Source of the DNA: Cardiocondyla obscurior
Lineage: Eukaryota > Arthropoda > Insecta > Hymenoptera > Formicidae
Reading direction: 5' to 3'
Assembly: GCF_019399895.1 (NCBI RefSeq)
Contig: NC_091886.1
Span: 372,001 to 436,000, forward strand
Length of the DNA stretch: 64,000 bases
Shown here: positions 21,556 to 33,446 of the stretch, in pieces
How positions within the stretch are numbered: the first letter of the stretch is position 1
Layout of the letters: each line of letters starts with the position of its first letter
Position numbers and translations under genes: made by a program
The notes under the pieces: model-generated
The model's database searches: none
The model's input: the letters and a program-made list of their open reading frames with translations, nothing else
Told to the model about the DNA's origin: nothing

Positions 21556-23885
21556 TACACTGCCCGTCAGTTAGAGCGTTTTACGGTGTACGAGTCACTC
21601 AGGTCTGCGGCGACGGCGGCATGCGTGCGCAAACGCGTCAAGCATCATACAACGAAGCCCGCACGTATGCCGCGAAGCACCGAGATGCAAAAAACGTGAA
21701 AAATCGTTTATTTATATTATAATATGAAAAAAAACATAATGTTTATTAATAAAATTAACATTTTAATTTTAAAAATATATGTCACTGTCTTGAGAAAGAC
21801 AATTTAATACACTGCAGTCTTGAAAAAGACAATTTAATATTTTGCTGTCTTTAAAAAAACAATTTAAAATGCCGAACTAATAAAAATGTTCAAAAATCGA
21901 TATATTTGTTGACCTTAAAAAGGGCCAATTTGTGGGCGAAGCTGCGAAACCGCACCATTCTAGTAATCAGTTCAGTAACCAGACCGGTCGATCGCTTGAT
22001 TGAGACGATTAGGAATCGAATCAATCAAATTTGCGAGGAAGTTCGGTTAGAACTAAAGTTCTTTCCAAACTTCTCTCGCAAATCGACTAATGCTGCTGTC
22101 GTTTTATCCCATCGTGGTTCTCATCACTGAATTGTTTGCGCCTAAATGTTCTCTATTAAATTCAAATCTGACGAACGAGCTAGCCAGTCTATCCAGTGGA
22201 TCTCCGGATGATTCCAAAACCACGATTGTGTTTCACGTGATGTGTGAACTGCTGAATTATTCTGCACCAATCGGATAATTGGCATATCCTCTTCAAGATA
22301 TATTACGCGTACTGAAGGAAGCAAAACTTCTTCCAATATGCCAACATACTTTTTTGAGTTTATTTGCGTAGGAATGTGCACCAATTCTCCGATTGTAGTG
22401 CCGGATATCTATCCCCACATCACACATGAAATTCTCCTACTACGATGGGTAGACACAACGTGATTCGGATCCAGCCTTTGATCCCTTAAACGCCATACGT
22501 GTGGCCTGTGATCAGCACACGATACGAAGATCTTTTCATCGGTTCATATCGTGGCTTCCCACTCCGCACGGCTCGTCGCTAAATGTTCTAAACTGAACGC
22601 GATCCGTTGCTCCTGATGACTAGGAGTCAACAAAATTTTGTGGACTGAACGATAACAGTACAGCCCGGCTTCGTTTAAACATCACCAGGCAGTACTCGCA
22701 AAAACTTGAACGTTCGCTGCGTTGAACACCTTTTAGACGGACTCAAAGGGACGATTCACAACGCAAGCGACGATTGCCTCGTCCTTTTCTACTGTCATAT
22801 GAGGACGACGATTAAATAGACAATGATCATGCAAACATGATCCCCGTTCTCATTAAACATCGTATCCAACGTCGGACAGTTCGTTCAGAGCACGAAATAT
22901 CAGCAGCAATTTTTGCTACCGATTTTCCTATCTGCCACTGTCTCACAATACATCCTCGTATTTTTGAGCATAAGATCGGAGTTGTCTCATAAAATAAAAA
23001 TAACACTTTTGGCACTCGGTTACGTTCGCTTTGCTTTACGACACCACGAAAAGTGATATCGTCTGAACAAAATAACAAGCGCAATCTATTAAAAAATTTG
23101 AAAGCGCAAAGCAACATACATATAAGTCCAACGCATGGTTGAGCAAACTTGTGTGAGTACTGCTTTTTTGTCTTACTCAAGACAGTAGCGTTACATTGCC
23201 GTTTTGTCATATAATATAATAAATTTACTTTTAATTCCTGATTAATTATTTTAATTGTTAATATTATTGATAATGACATCATAATATTTAATGATGATAA
23301 TATATTAAATGGAGAAGTAAAATAAAACAACATAAATTCTTGCTTAAACATTTTAAGAATATTCAAATTTTAATTTATCAGTAGACAACATGTTTTTTTT
23401 TTAAGTATAATATTAATAAATTATTTTTACACCATTAAATTTGAACGCAATGCCGGCGCGCGGTGCACGTAAATATAGAAAAGTATTAGCGTTCGCATTG
23501 TATACAAATAAATCAGACCGCGTGCGGTCTAAGCGAATATAACAAACCGAAATAGTAGCGTTCGAGCAACATATAGATCTGTCCTTACGCTTCCCATTAA
23601 AACAAACGCGTGCGAGAAAGAGGGCTAGTGAATACCGCTTTAATCCCGTGCATCGCCTATGGCGTTCTCTCTCCATCCCACGTTTCGATGAAGAGTGGAG
23701 CTAAAACATTGCGCTTTACTACCATTTTCTCCGGACTCTCGATCTCCTTGGCGCTCCATGGCACACGTATACTCTTCGTTGTGTGAAGCGAGACGCACAC
23801 CGCGCTAGCACATGCATGCTATCCGCCGGCGCCGCAGATCGAGTGGCTCGTACACCGTGAAACGCTATAACTGACGGGCAGTGTA
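21556..23885 (-). mobile_element. Tc1/mariner-superfamily transposon relic, 2.3 kb, long TIRs
   Basis: The left end TACACTGCCCGTCAGTTA and right end TAACTGACGGGCAGTGTA are inverted copies; the arms remain alignable for about 170 bp and start at TA. The interior contains a degenerate transposase. Solitary arms of the same family occur at 17950-18128 and 28736-28972. Confidence 0.75.
21905..22985 (-). pseudogene. Tc1-like DDE transposase, many frameshifts and stops
   Basis: At the 5' end (about 22960-22840) an HTH reads QIGKSVAKIAADISCSERTV. The middle holds SDE-like and ATRMAF remnants. At 22384-22142 the second and third catalytic regions read VQNNSAVHTS and WLARSSDLNLIENI, which align with the Tc1 pattern of D-N-x2-x-H-x-A and W-x-A-x-SPDLNPIEN. 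The first Asp of that pattern is Asn here. No frame spans the gene, so it is inactive. Confidence 0.75.
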
Positions 23886-23921
23886 CAGGAGAGATGTCCG
23901 TTCTCGCGGTATCCAAACAGT

Positions 23922-24377
23922 GTGTTTAATTTTAATGTTTTTATTCTCTTGCTTTTTATCGTCCTCTCTCAGTTTTTCTTATTCTTTTTCACTTTTTATT
24001 GTTTACTTTCGTTCTCTTTTGCTTTTCTCTCACTTTCTATCGTTCTTTTTTTTTTTTTTTTTTGGTCTTTTTTGTTCTCTCTCATTTTTCATCGTTTTTT
24101 TTACTTTCTCCCGGTTTTTCTTGATCTCTTCTCTTTCATTTTGTTTTGTTCTTCCTCTTTTATTCTTGTTTTCTTTCACTTCATATCGTTTACTTGCGTT
24201 CTCTTTTGCTTTCTTTCAGTCTTTCTTGATCTCTCTCACTTTCTATTGTTTTCTTTCGTTCTCTTTTGTTTTTTCACAGTCTTTCTTGTTATTTTTTCTC
24301 ACTTTTTATCGTTCTCTTTCAATTTCTCTCGGTCTTTTTTGGTCTCTCTCACTTTCTATTGTTTTTAATAGTTAGAA
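23922..24377 (+). repeat. CT-rich minisatellite, block 1
   Basis: Irregular repeats built from CTTTCTATCGTTCTCTTT-like units. Equivalent blocks at 26355-26695, 27030-27256 and 27700-27775 show the same unit, so one array has probably been split by later insertions. The open frames across it are compositional artefacts. Confidence 0.85.
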
Positions 24378-24770
24378 CTATGCCCACCGCGGGGCAGCAT
24401 CTCGTAGCCGATTGTTACGGATCAATATTCACTTCTACGTTCGATTATTGCCTTCGATTCTTACAGGTGATACCAGCTCACGTGGCCCTTCCTGCCTAAT
24501 CATTGTAAAGAGTTTACTGTGTGTGCCTCGTGTGCTTATCGTGTGCAGTTTGCTATCAAGTTCTCAGTAATTATTACTCATTCAGTTCTACTCATCTCAT
24601 TGTCTCTTCAATTACTCAACAAAATAATAGATTTTCTGACTCTCAAGTTTGTGTGCAACTCAAGAAAACTCACCGATTTGCACGTAACGTGTTGAGCTTC
24701 GTGGTTAGTACGGGCAGCTTCTTCAAGTGCTCAGCCCGTATTAATATAATTGTACGTGGTAGTATAAACT

Positions 24771-25900
24771 TGTAACGATGCCCCCGGGAAAAAGCACCGT
24801 TCCCGACTAAGACCCGTCGGAGGCCAAGACGACCAACTTCTCGACCAGGATGGGGAGCGCGGGGCGCTCTCGAAGAAACTGATCATCGGCACAACGAGTA
24901 TTACAAGTAACATGTACGCGCAAAGTCCCGCGGAACGAACTTACCCGAACGGCCCCGAGTTCGGCCGAGCGAACACGCCGCGTTCGGTACCGCGGAATAC
25001 CGCGGCAAGCGCCACGTGCCGGGATACCCCCGGCCGTCGTCTTTTCCACATAAAAAGGCGAATTCGGGAAAACCGCGCACCGTTCTCGTTCCGTTTGCCT
25101 CACAGCGAACATTCGGACCGACCGACTCCTAGTGCAAGCAGAACAACAGGGTAGAGCGCACTCCGCCTAGGTCAGGCACTTCTGACGCTTGCCAGCATAG
25201 CAGTCTTCCAAAGCCAAAAGCGATATTCGATCCGTACGACCGGCTCGCGGGGTGAAGCGCACTTCGCCTCCTTCGAGTGATCTCGATCCCGGATCTACGA
25301 TCGTATTGCCAAGGCGCATCTCCTTTCGCACCGTTGCACAAACCCGGGGTGGAGAGATCTCCGTCTCGGCCGAGCACTCTTGGCTACTGCAACAACGGAC
25401 AGGTGCTCCTTCCTCAGCTATTCCAAAAAACCGCATTCGCGTCGCAATCTACGGTCCATTACGGTTACCGCGTCCCGTGCCGCGTATATCGTTAAGGCCC
25501 CGCCCAGGCCCGCACCGACGGGGAGTATTCGCGCCGCTAGCCCCGCGATCCGTTAGGGCGTTATCTAGGCGGTTGCCGAAAAGATTGTAACGGCCCGCCC
25601 GCCGAAGATCCGCGTATCGATAACCGCCGTATCGATCCGGCGCATAGACGCTACGACTACCGCGTTACCGTCATATTCCTAATTTCATGTATACTATTGT
25701 TTATTCCGGCGACGTCTTAATCACGCGTTCGTCATATTTGTCTTTTATTTAATTGAATAAACATCCAATTAATTGTTCATTCACGTCTCGTTGCATTTAC
25801 GAACCTAACAATTCTATCGCGAATCCTGTTATCCCGGCGAGCTCATTCGGACAACTCCGCTGGCCCGATATTCGCGGCCCAAGGAATTACGGTCGTTTCA
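24771..25900 (+). mobile_element. solo Gypsy LTR, 1130 bp, target duplication AACT
   Basis: Starts TGTAACGATGCCCCC, ends GGTCGTTTCA, flanked by AACT at 24767-24770 and 25901-25904. Internally it parallels the LTRs of the complete element at 44653-51688: a CGCACCG promoter-proximal region, three GGGT-hairpin motifs (25153, 25254, 25351), TAATAAAC-like signal and TCTCG-TGCATTTACG. It is an older relative of that family. Confidence 0.85.
25153..25362 (+). ncRNA. three conserved hairpin motifs in the solo LTR leader
   Basis: AGAG-CGCA-CTCC at 25153, GAAG-CGCA-CTTC at 25254 and GGAG-AGAT-CTCC region at 25351, each preceded by a GGGT-like run. Compared with the equivalent motifs at 45068, 45162 and 45270, the second and third stems differ at both sides in a pair-preserving way. 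Confidence 0.45.
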
Positions 25901-26354
25901 AACTCAATAATGAAGCTAAGAAACTAAACTGTATTTACTCATTGACAAAGACATTGTGAACACTCATACGTAAACTCAGTGCAAATTTTATCTTTCTCGA
26001 ACACGTGCGCGACGTCTCGGTTCTCGCGTGACCTTCCCTCATTAAAGGACTTAAGATCTACCTTCTCGATCGATACAAACGATCCGGCCACGATAGCATA
26101 ATCATTCTCGCGCCGATAAAAGTTGACAAGTTTCATTATGTAACGCACGCGCATTCGTACGCTACATGTCGTGAGCACCACGCGGTAGTTAGGTTGGCGT
26201 CTATACGGCGGCGCTGTAATAAGAAAGATAGAACAGAACAAATAAATAAAGAAAAAGGTGCACGTGCTGAAAAAAAAAGTTAACTATTTTTCATCTTGTT
26301 ACTGCTTCTACGGATTTGAGATTAGCACCGGTAGGGTGCTACAATTACAATCAT

Positions 26355-26695
26355 AATTTTTCTTTTTTTCTCTCACTTTTTATCGTTATTTTTCGTTTTC
26401 TTTTGGTCTTTCTTGGTTTCTCCCACTTTTTATCGTTCTCTTTTGTTCTCTCTCTGTCTTTCTTGGTTTCTTTCACTTTTTATCATTTTCTTTCGTTCTC
26501 TTTTGCTTTCTCATGATTTTTCTTTTTCTCTTTCACTTTTTATTGTTATTTTTCGTTCTTTTTTGCTTTTCCCTTTCTTTCTACCGTTCTTTTTCGTTTC
26601 TCTTGGTCTTTTTTGGTCTCTTTCACTTTCTATTATTTTCTTTCGTTTTCTTTTGCTTTCTCATGATTTTGTTCTTTTTCTCTCTCATTTTGTTT
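26355..26695 (+). repeat. CT-rich minisatellite, block 2
   Basis: Same unit as the block at 23922. 26090-26350 and 26700-27030 have no gene. Confidence 0.8.
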
Positions 26696-27029
26696 TACAT
26701 GAAAACATTCACTCGCGAGCGCAATGCAGAAAATAAATAAAAATAATAAAATAAAAAGTAACACTTTATTTCACTGATTGATACACTGAGTGTTCTGGTT
26801 AAACTTACTTCTGCTACTGACTGCAATCGCAAGCCGCAGCTGAGCGGAAGACCATAAAGGCCTTTGTTACAATCGCGAAGGTCTTCCCCGAAACTGGGGA
26901 AGTCTGCTTGCTATCTCCATGCTTGGAGATAGATCACGCACGGAGCAACAATTAAATGCTCCTATTACCTTCTAGAAAGTTCTGACCGGAAATCGTTATT
27001 ATAATTTAATATTATCTCGAACACATTTT

Positions 27030-27256
27030 TTATTGTTAGTTTTTGTTTTCTTTGGCTATTTCGTGATTTTTCTTGTTCTCTATCACTTTTTATCGTTCTT
27101 TTTTGTTCTCCTTGTGTCGATCTTGTTCTTTCTCATTTTATATCATTCTCTTTAGTTCTCTTTCGTTCTCTCTCGGTTCTCTTTTCTGTTCTTTCTCACT
27201 TTCTATCGTTCTCTTTCGTTCTCTTTTGCTTTCTCAGAATTTTTCTTATTCTCTCT
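27030..27256 (+). repeat. CT-rich minisatellite, block 3
   Basis: Continuation of the same array; ends abruptly where a GC-rich LTR-like segment starts. Confidence 0.8.
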
Positions 27257-27690
27257 GTTATATCCCGAGCCTCTGGTAACAGAAGGCTCGAGAATAACCA
27301 ACAAATTCTTACACGCGCGAAACAAATAGCGAATTCGGCAGAAATGCGCCGATTAAGGTAACCCGCGTTTCCGGCCAGGACGCAACGGTTCTCGAACCAT
27401 CACGGTTGCCATCCGCGAATTGCGGAGTGCCATGATTTTTACATAGCAACAACCGGGTATATTAACGGGTGATCACGGATCGTCCGCGGTCAGTTATATA
27501 GCGAATGTCGGTTAACGCGTGTCATCGTCTGTTAAACCTCCAGAATAATTATACGCATAAGGAAGTTAGAATAAAGATCAATTTGATCAAATTATAAAAG
27601 ACTACTTTATTACAAACTACATTTTACTACGCGGCTCCTCTGAACAAGAATCCGGAAAACGGACCCCACAGCACCGGCTGCCATGCAATA
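27257..27690. mobile_element. possible solo LTR splitting the minisatellite
   Basis: GC-rich block starting TGTTATATCCCGAG inside CT-rich repeat and ending near GCTGCCATGCAATA, after which the CT repeat resumes. It contains AATAAAG near 27572. A CTCT repeat is present on both sides, but in a CT-rich array this is weak evidence for a duplication. 27780-28220 shows no gene. Confidence 0.4.
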
Positions 27691-28220
27691 CCTCTTATTT
27701 TTTATTGTTTTCTTTCGTTCTTTTTTGCTTTTCTCGATTTTTCTTGTTCTCTCTCACTTTTTATCGATATTTTTGGTTTTTATATATACATGCAAAATTG
27801 ATTGAACTGTGTGGTTATTATTAAAAACCTACAAAATGAGTGATATTTGTACAAAATTACCTTTCTTAAAAAAGAAAGTTTAAAAATAGACGTCAAGTGT
27901 ACACATACCAGACAAATTAATCTTCTAAAAAAATTATTTTCTGCAAGAATAATATTTTAAAGTAATGGGTAAAAAATTTCCTTTCTTATTAAAATTTTCT
28001 ATACAAAAATAGTGATATTAAATAATTAATTGTGCCAACTCTAAAAAACCCATATAAAATTATAATATTTAAGTTTTCGGTAGAAAATTTTGATGTCAAA
28101 TAAAAAAAATCTTTTATAAAAATAGATGTAAAAAATAATCTGTATAAAAATTTATCTTTCTTTAAAAAAATAGTGATATGAAATAATTGCACCAACTTTT
28201 GACATACACATGCAAAATCT

Positions 28221-28710
28221 TGTTACGCCGGATCGAATTTAAATTCGACATCCCGTCTCGTTCGGACTTTCTCACACATATTCGCATTTGCGGCATTCTC
28301 CCGCGCTGCGAAGAAAGTCAACTCGGTTATTAGAAAAAAAACAAGAAACTCTATTAATAATCGATAACTTCGACATATAAATTTCCGTTAACAGAATTGA
28401 GGAAAACTGATTAAACATTACAAATAATCATTACAATTTCCCATCGCAACGAGAATCGAGAGAACAAACGTGGAAATCTTCTTTCGCGAGCGGCCGTCTT
28501 CAAGCGCAACGCACTTCGCGCCGAACGACGATCCTGGGCGCGCCGAACTCCGAAGCAGGCGTAACACTGCCAATCTCCCCCCCGCCCCTCCAGATTGTCG
28601 CCTCAACAATCAGGTGGGGGGAGTTCTGGTGTCTTCTCTGTTCTACCCCAGACCCCTGTCAGTTACCGAACGCCACCACAGCAGACGAAAAGTCCTCCTT
28701 TAATGCAAAC
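28221..28710 (-). mobile_element. 3' end of an LTR retrotransposon (LTR 28221-28566 plus internal tail)
   Basis: 28221-28566 is bounded by TGTTACGCC and GGCGTAACA. Immediately to the right lies CTGCCAATCTCCCCCCC and an inverted GATTGTCG...ACAATC motif. On the minus strand these form a purine-rich polypurine tract directly before an LTR, as at 55875-55915 in the second Gypsy element. It is therefore a truncated minus-strand element rather than a solo LTR; no target duplication is seen. Confidence 0.5.
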
Positions 28711-28735
28711 AAAATTTTTTCTAACTTGCGTATGC

Positions 28736-28972
28736 GGGTATACCTCATGCGTTCTCTCTTATTCGCACGGTTACGTTAAAAGATGGGGCATCATGAAACA
28801 TCAGAATGCCTCCTACCACTATTTTCCCTGCCCTCTCAGTCATTTCAGCGCTCCACGGCACACGTACGCGCTTCGTTGTGCGGCGTGACGCACACCACGC
28901 TAGCTCACGCACACTAGCCGCCGTCGCACCGCAGAACAAACGCTATCTCGGCCGGTCAGTACACAATATTTA
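28736..28972. repeat. second orphan arm of the Tc1-like family
   Basis: Shares CAGCGCTCCACGGCACACGTA-like sequence and CGACGCACACC with the right arm of the element at 21556-23885 and ends GGTCAGTACAC. No left partner is visible. From 28973 to 29308 no gene is seen. Confidence 0.5.
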
Positions 28973-29386
28973 TTGCATTTAAGTGCCATTAGAAAGCAAC
29001 TACTTAATTGTGATAAATCAAATATTTTACGTATGTAATGCATCGATATTAATATGGAGTGAATAATTTAAATACACATAATGTTGTGCTAGATTTATTA
29101 AAAACAAAAAAAACAATTTACCAAATAAGAGAATTTTCCAAAAAGAAAAATTACTGAAGTTAATAAACGGGGATGAACCCGCGACTCAAACAAAATTGAA
29201 ATGCACAAAAAGAAAATTTACCACGGCTACTTATTTAGCACAAAGTGCTGTTTGATACGGTATCGGACTCAACCGCCGCTGCTCATTGGGTCACAAAACG
29301 ACACGGTATACAGGGTGTCCCAGATCAGTGGACGATGTCGTAAATGATAGGTAGATTTAATCGAATTAAAACGAAAAGTCCTTTAC

Positions 29387-32025
29387 TGTTACGTCAAGGG
29401 ATGGAAATATTGTGCGAGTTCGTTAACCGGTTCTCGAATGCTTAGGAATAGGCACGAGAGCTGGTAAGGAGGAGAAAAGGACTTGGGGAGTGACGTAAAA
29501 GCCGATCCATGCGTGGCGCGTATTTGGAGAGGCCACGCGTAAACGCGCTAGGAATGGGTTCGAGTCGGTTACGTGGAGAAGCTAGCGCGTAGTATTTGTT
29601 CTTTTTAGGGAAAGAAATTTAATTCTTATTCCCTGGGATAGAACTTCAGGTGGTTTTTCGCAACAAAAGATATTTTGGTTAAGTTGAAATAACTATTTCT
29701 GAGTTCTCAATAAGGTAATTCGACAATTTTAATATTAATTAAATACAAGTTTAGAATATAAAAACAGATTATATGAATTGAGTGAAATAATTATATAAAA
29801 AGAAAGAGGAATAGGGCTTAACAAAAGATATAATTTAAACATTTTAAAATTAAAAAGAGAAAAAGAAAAGGAAACGTATTAATTATTTAAAGTGAAACAG
29901 AAATTAAAGGTTAACAAATTTAATTTAAGAGTATGTACATTATTCTAAATCGATTTCGATTATTTCTGAAATCCGGGCTGTCGACCTCGGAAATACTCGG
30001 TCGATCAGCCTGTTCGGAGCCAAGAAGGGGTGTTCCACCCCGGGATAAAAAATGAGGATATTATGATCAGGAGTCGCCCTCCTGGCCTCTCTCCTGATCT
30101 CCTCGGGATCAAATGAGTCGGGGCCTATTGTATAGGCCCTTTCCGGGACAGGATCCGTCCACGGAGCGCAGGTCCTCCGGAGGAATTTGAGGAGAGGGTC
30201 TACGACCTCTCTCGGTTCCTCTTGCTCCTCCAGGAATTCTACGCTCGGGACGGGGGAAGGGTTCCGGGCTGTCAGGCTCATGCCATGAGATGGTTTCATC
30301 CTCGGCAAGGGAGTCGACCTCCTCGGTTTCCCCAGGATAAGGAATTGGTGACGGGATGGGAGAGGAGCATGTTCTAGGAGCAACTCCAGGAGAAGGTCCG
30401 GAGGAATTCAAAGAAACATCTAGAGTGTAGGATGGAGAAGTAGGGCGGAACAGCTCCGGCTCAGGTTCGGACGACGTAGTTGACCTCGAACGCGACGGAG
30501 ATGGTGTTCGCGGCGGAGTGTTCTCCCCTGACTCAGGGTCTTCACCGTTAAACGGCGAGTTGGGAGGTACGGTGGGCGGAGGAGACCATGACCGCTCTGA
30601 TCTTGTTTTCGGAGGTTCCGGTGTGACCTCCCTTGGCGCTGCCGCGAATAAGAATTGGACGAAGAAGGTTTGGACCAATTCTCGCAACTCCCGGATCTTG
30701 CGATTCCTTCGGGCGCGGCTTTTCTTAATTGACCGAAGGTTTGTTGATTCCACTAAAAGGTATTAATTTGAATTTGATTTTAATGAAATGATTATAGTGG
30801 GAAAAATGTCAGGGCAACACGCCGCATTCTTCCTTCCGGATCTCTCTATAGATTGCCTCAAAGATTCTTCCGGTATCTTTGACCGGATGGACCATCACTC
30901 AAGCTAAGGTTTTGATAGTCACCATTTACTGGCAGCATATCGTAACCTCTGACAGGAGGAGACCCATTAACCGAATCGAGTCAGCGGAGAATTCGAAGGA
31001 TTCTAAAGAGATGCCTACTTTGGAAAACGCGAACGGCACCCTGGCAATACTCACGTCATTCATTTTTCAGAAATATGAATTTTAGAATTTTAGTGGAACT
31101 ATTTCAAAAGGGAGGAAGTAATAAGGTTGAATGAAATAATGAGACTTACTTTTTGTCGTCTTCGGTTGTTCTCGGACGAATCCCTCACAACTTCTTTATT
31201 AATGTCGAGTTGACACAGCGGAGTCACAAGTCACACAAAAAAAAAACGTGAAAGCGGTAGTTCGTATGTGAATAATTTCAGAGACTGAATGAGCACGAGT
31301 CCCGCTGAAACACGCGGTTTTATAACCTTGGAAAAGGGGTGGGCTAGCGCCGGATTTTCATTTTTGAAAAAGTCAAGGCTCTGATTTGCCGGCCGTGTCC
31401 CTCCACTTTTCTTTTTCTTAATTATTGGTTATTCGGATCTCATCCCTTCTCCGATTTTCCTAAGCTCTAGTTTTCATCCTTAGATTTTTAATTAGTGGTG
31501 AGGAGTTCCCGATATCTATTAGCCCGAGAGAAAAAATTCGGTTGTACCAAACTCCGCCCGCATGGCTTCCCCTTCCAACCTTCCAGAATATTGTCATTAA
31601 TAGTTGGGAGAAAATTCTTAAGAACTCCTTTTCGTTATCACCGGGTCGCGTTTGTTTATGGGATCTGGTCGCGTGTCATATTCTTACGACCGCAGGACTT
31701 TCGCCCCCTTCGTTTGTTTATACTTCGTAGTTCCGATCTCAAGTGCTTCACTTATCGCCAGATATTTGATATTGATTCTAAATCGCTTTGGGTTCCTTCT
31801 GATATTCCTTGAAAAGTTTTCTGTTTAATTTTCCGTTGGCATCTATGCCGTGATTGTTCTAAGTTTAATTTAAGCATCCGGCGATAAGGATTTCGGAGTG
31901 TAAATTATTTCTTCTGGAAGCCTGGAAGTTTTCTCTCGTCACCAAATAGTTACGGTTTACTCTTTTTATCTAATTTATTGAACGCGTGTCGGAAAAAAGG
32001 AGATGTGGAGTCTAAGGACGTAACA
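29387..32025 (-). mobile_element. TG..CA-ended element with its own spliced gene, copy 2 (2639 bp)
   Basis: Ends are TGTTACGTC and GACGTAACA (9-bp inverted), flanked by TTAC at 29383-29386 and 32026-32029, inside a MITE. On the minus strand it has a TTATAAAACC box (31314-31326), an untranslated exon, a donor at 31149, an acceptor at 30753 and a reading frame to 29940. Ends and 4-bp duplication fit a solo LTR of unusual length; the TIR-like termini and a self-contained spliced gene also fit a small autonomous or parasitic element. Copy 1 is at 9090-11649. Confidence 0.75.
29940..31150 (-). CDS. spliced Pro/Ser-rich ORF of the TG..CA element, copy 2
   Basis: Exon 2 is 30752 to a stop at 29940, in two overlapping frames (30752-30109 and 30383-29940), so at least one frameshift. 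The exon 2 frame has no ATG where conservation starts; the frame begins GTG-GAA-TCA directly after the acceptor CCTTTTAG. Exon 1 ends in five A's before GTAAGT at 31149, so splicing gives A/TG and a Met start. The intron is 397 bp. The N-terminus has KKSRARRNRKIRELRELV, the body has FRPTSPSYTLDVSLN and Pro/Ser/Arg repeats, and the C-terminus has DPEEIRREARRATPD and YPGVEHPFLAP. Conservation with copy 1 at both ends supports real coding. Function unknown. Confidence 0.55.
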
Positions 32026-32551
32026 TTACCATTTTGAAAAATTCTCAATAGTTTTCGAGGAAAAAATAAAATATATAAAATGTATAAGCTTAAGAGCGAC
32101 AAGAAAGTTGCGCATGAGTGAGCGCGACAGGCGAATGACTAGAAATGGCACCGTCGTCTGTCGCGCTCAGTCAGCCCACGCTTCCTCGTCGCTCTTACGC
32201 GTACATAAATTAATTTTTTTCTTGAAAACTATTGAGAATTTTTCAAAATGGTACAGGACCTTTCGTTTTAATTTGATTAAATCTACCTATCATTTTCGGC
32301 ATCGTCCACTGATCTGGGACACCCTGTATATTACACGACACAAACTAAATAACGACACGTGACAACGGTATTACAAAAGGCTCGCACTGCTTATCGCAAC
32401 GCAAATACTAAAGAAACGCAAACTACATTGGTTTGCAAAGCAACTAATTTCTAAACGCACGCAAAAGAAATAACTAAAGAATGCCGAAAACGCTCGGAAC
32501 GCAACTCAATACGGAACGGGCCTCGCGGCGCTCTATAAAAAACGTAACGTA

Positions 32552-32832
32552 AATAAGTAGGGAATAAACACGGGTTCTAACCCAGGAGCGTTGAGGGAGG
32601 CGAGGGGACGGGGGAAAAAAATCTGCGATGAGAAGAGCGCGGGGGGAGGTAGCCATAGGTGGGAAGAGACCTGGGGGGGTATCTGTCATCATTCATTTAT
32701 ACCCCCTCCCCCAGGTCTCTTCCCACCTATGGCTACCTCCCCCCCGCGCTCCTCTCATCGCGGATTTTTTTCCCCCGTTCCCTCGCCTCCCTCAACGCTC
32801 CTGAGTTAGAACCCGTGTTTATTCCCCCTTAC
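32552..32832. mobile_element. palindromic MITE, GC-rich, about 280 bp
   Basis: Ends GGGAATAAACACGGGTTCTAA and its inverse, arms of about 130 bp including GGTAGCCATAGGTGGGAAG and its complement around a short spacer near 32690. It has no relation to the TACAGGGTG families. Open frames on both strands are arm translations. Confidence 0.85.
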
Positions 32833-32862
32833 AACACCTCGCGCTAGCAACCACCGTTAATA

Positions 32863-33416
32863 TACAGGGTGTCCCAAAGTCATGTAGACAAACTTTGGAA
32901 CTAGGTAGATCTCGTTATTTTAAGACGAAAAGTCCTTTATTATTTTTTATTCTAAGTAATATTAAGCGAGATAAAAATTATTAAAAATTAGGTTTTTTGG
33001 GCGGATCTTACTGCTCCTCACACCGCGCGGAGACGCTTTATCCGTCGGTAGTCCCCAATTCTTGCTTTCTTGATCATCGATAATTTTCTTTGTATTGTTA
33101 CGCGTCGTCGCCTTTCTTTGATTCCTGGTTTAGACCAGTTTATCTAGGCGGGCCGATCGTAACCGCCTGTCTTGCCCCGCGCGCCTTCATTTTTCTTATC
33201 GATGTTCGAGAACGCAAGGATTGGGGACTACCGATGGATAGAGCGTCTCCGCGCGGTGTGGAGGACAGTAAGTTCCGCCCAAAAGACATAATTTTCAATA
33301 ATTATTATCTCGCTTAATATTACTCGGAATAAAAAATGGTAAAGAACTTTTCTTCTTAAAATAACGAGATCTACCTAGTTCCAAAGTTTGTCTACATGAC
33401 TTTGGGACACCCTGTA
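32863..33416. mobile_element. palindromic MITE, family M2, about 554 bp
   Basis: Ends TACAGGGTGTCCCAAAGTC and GACTTTGGGACACCCTGTA at TA. The outer arms (about 130 bp) pair well; inner arms pair again around GCGCGGAGACGCT and AGCGTCTCCGCGCGGTG. It lies 30 bp from the nearest Polinton B accessory ORF. Confidence 0.85.
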
Positions 33417-33446
33417 TATTACAAATAAAATAAAAAATTACGTTTT

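Larger units (their letters stand above)
24385..26090 (+). repeat. interspersed repeat family R1, copy 2 (split by solo LTR)
   Basis: Starts with CGCGGGGCAGCATCTCGTAGCCGAT and runs to TATTAATATAATTGTACGTGG, is interrupted by the solo LTR at 24771-25900, and resumes with CAATAATGAAGC and GAACACGTGC. It is the counterpart of 12481-12900 and of the insertion at 43684-44376. Confidence 0.6.
29309..32330. mobile_element. palindromic MITE, family M1, split by a 2.6-kb insertion
   Basis: The left arm 29309-29386 begins TACAGGGTGTCCCAGATC; the rest is at 32026-32330 and ends GATCTGGGACACCCTGTA. Removing 29387-32029 gives an uninterrupted inverted repeat of about 379 bp with the same core as 20359-20725. 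Confidence 0.85.

Noticed and set aside
22827..23366. 179-aa ORF as a distinct gene
   Set aside because: Only its last part is meaningful (transposase HTH); the rest is AT-rich sequence of the transposon.
23881..24375. Hydrophobic Phe/Leu/Ser-rich ORFs as membrane proteins
   Set aside because: They are translations of the CT-rich minisatellite; overlapping frames look alike.
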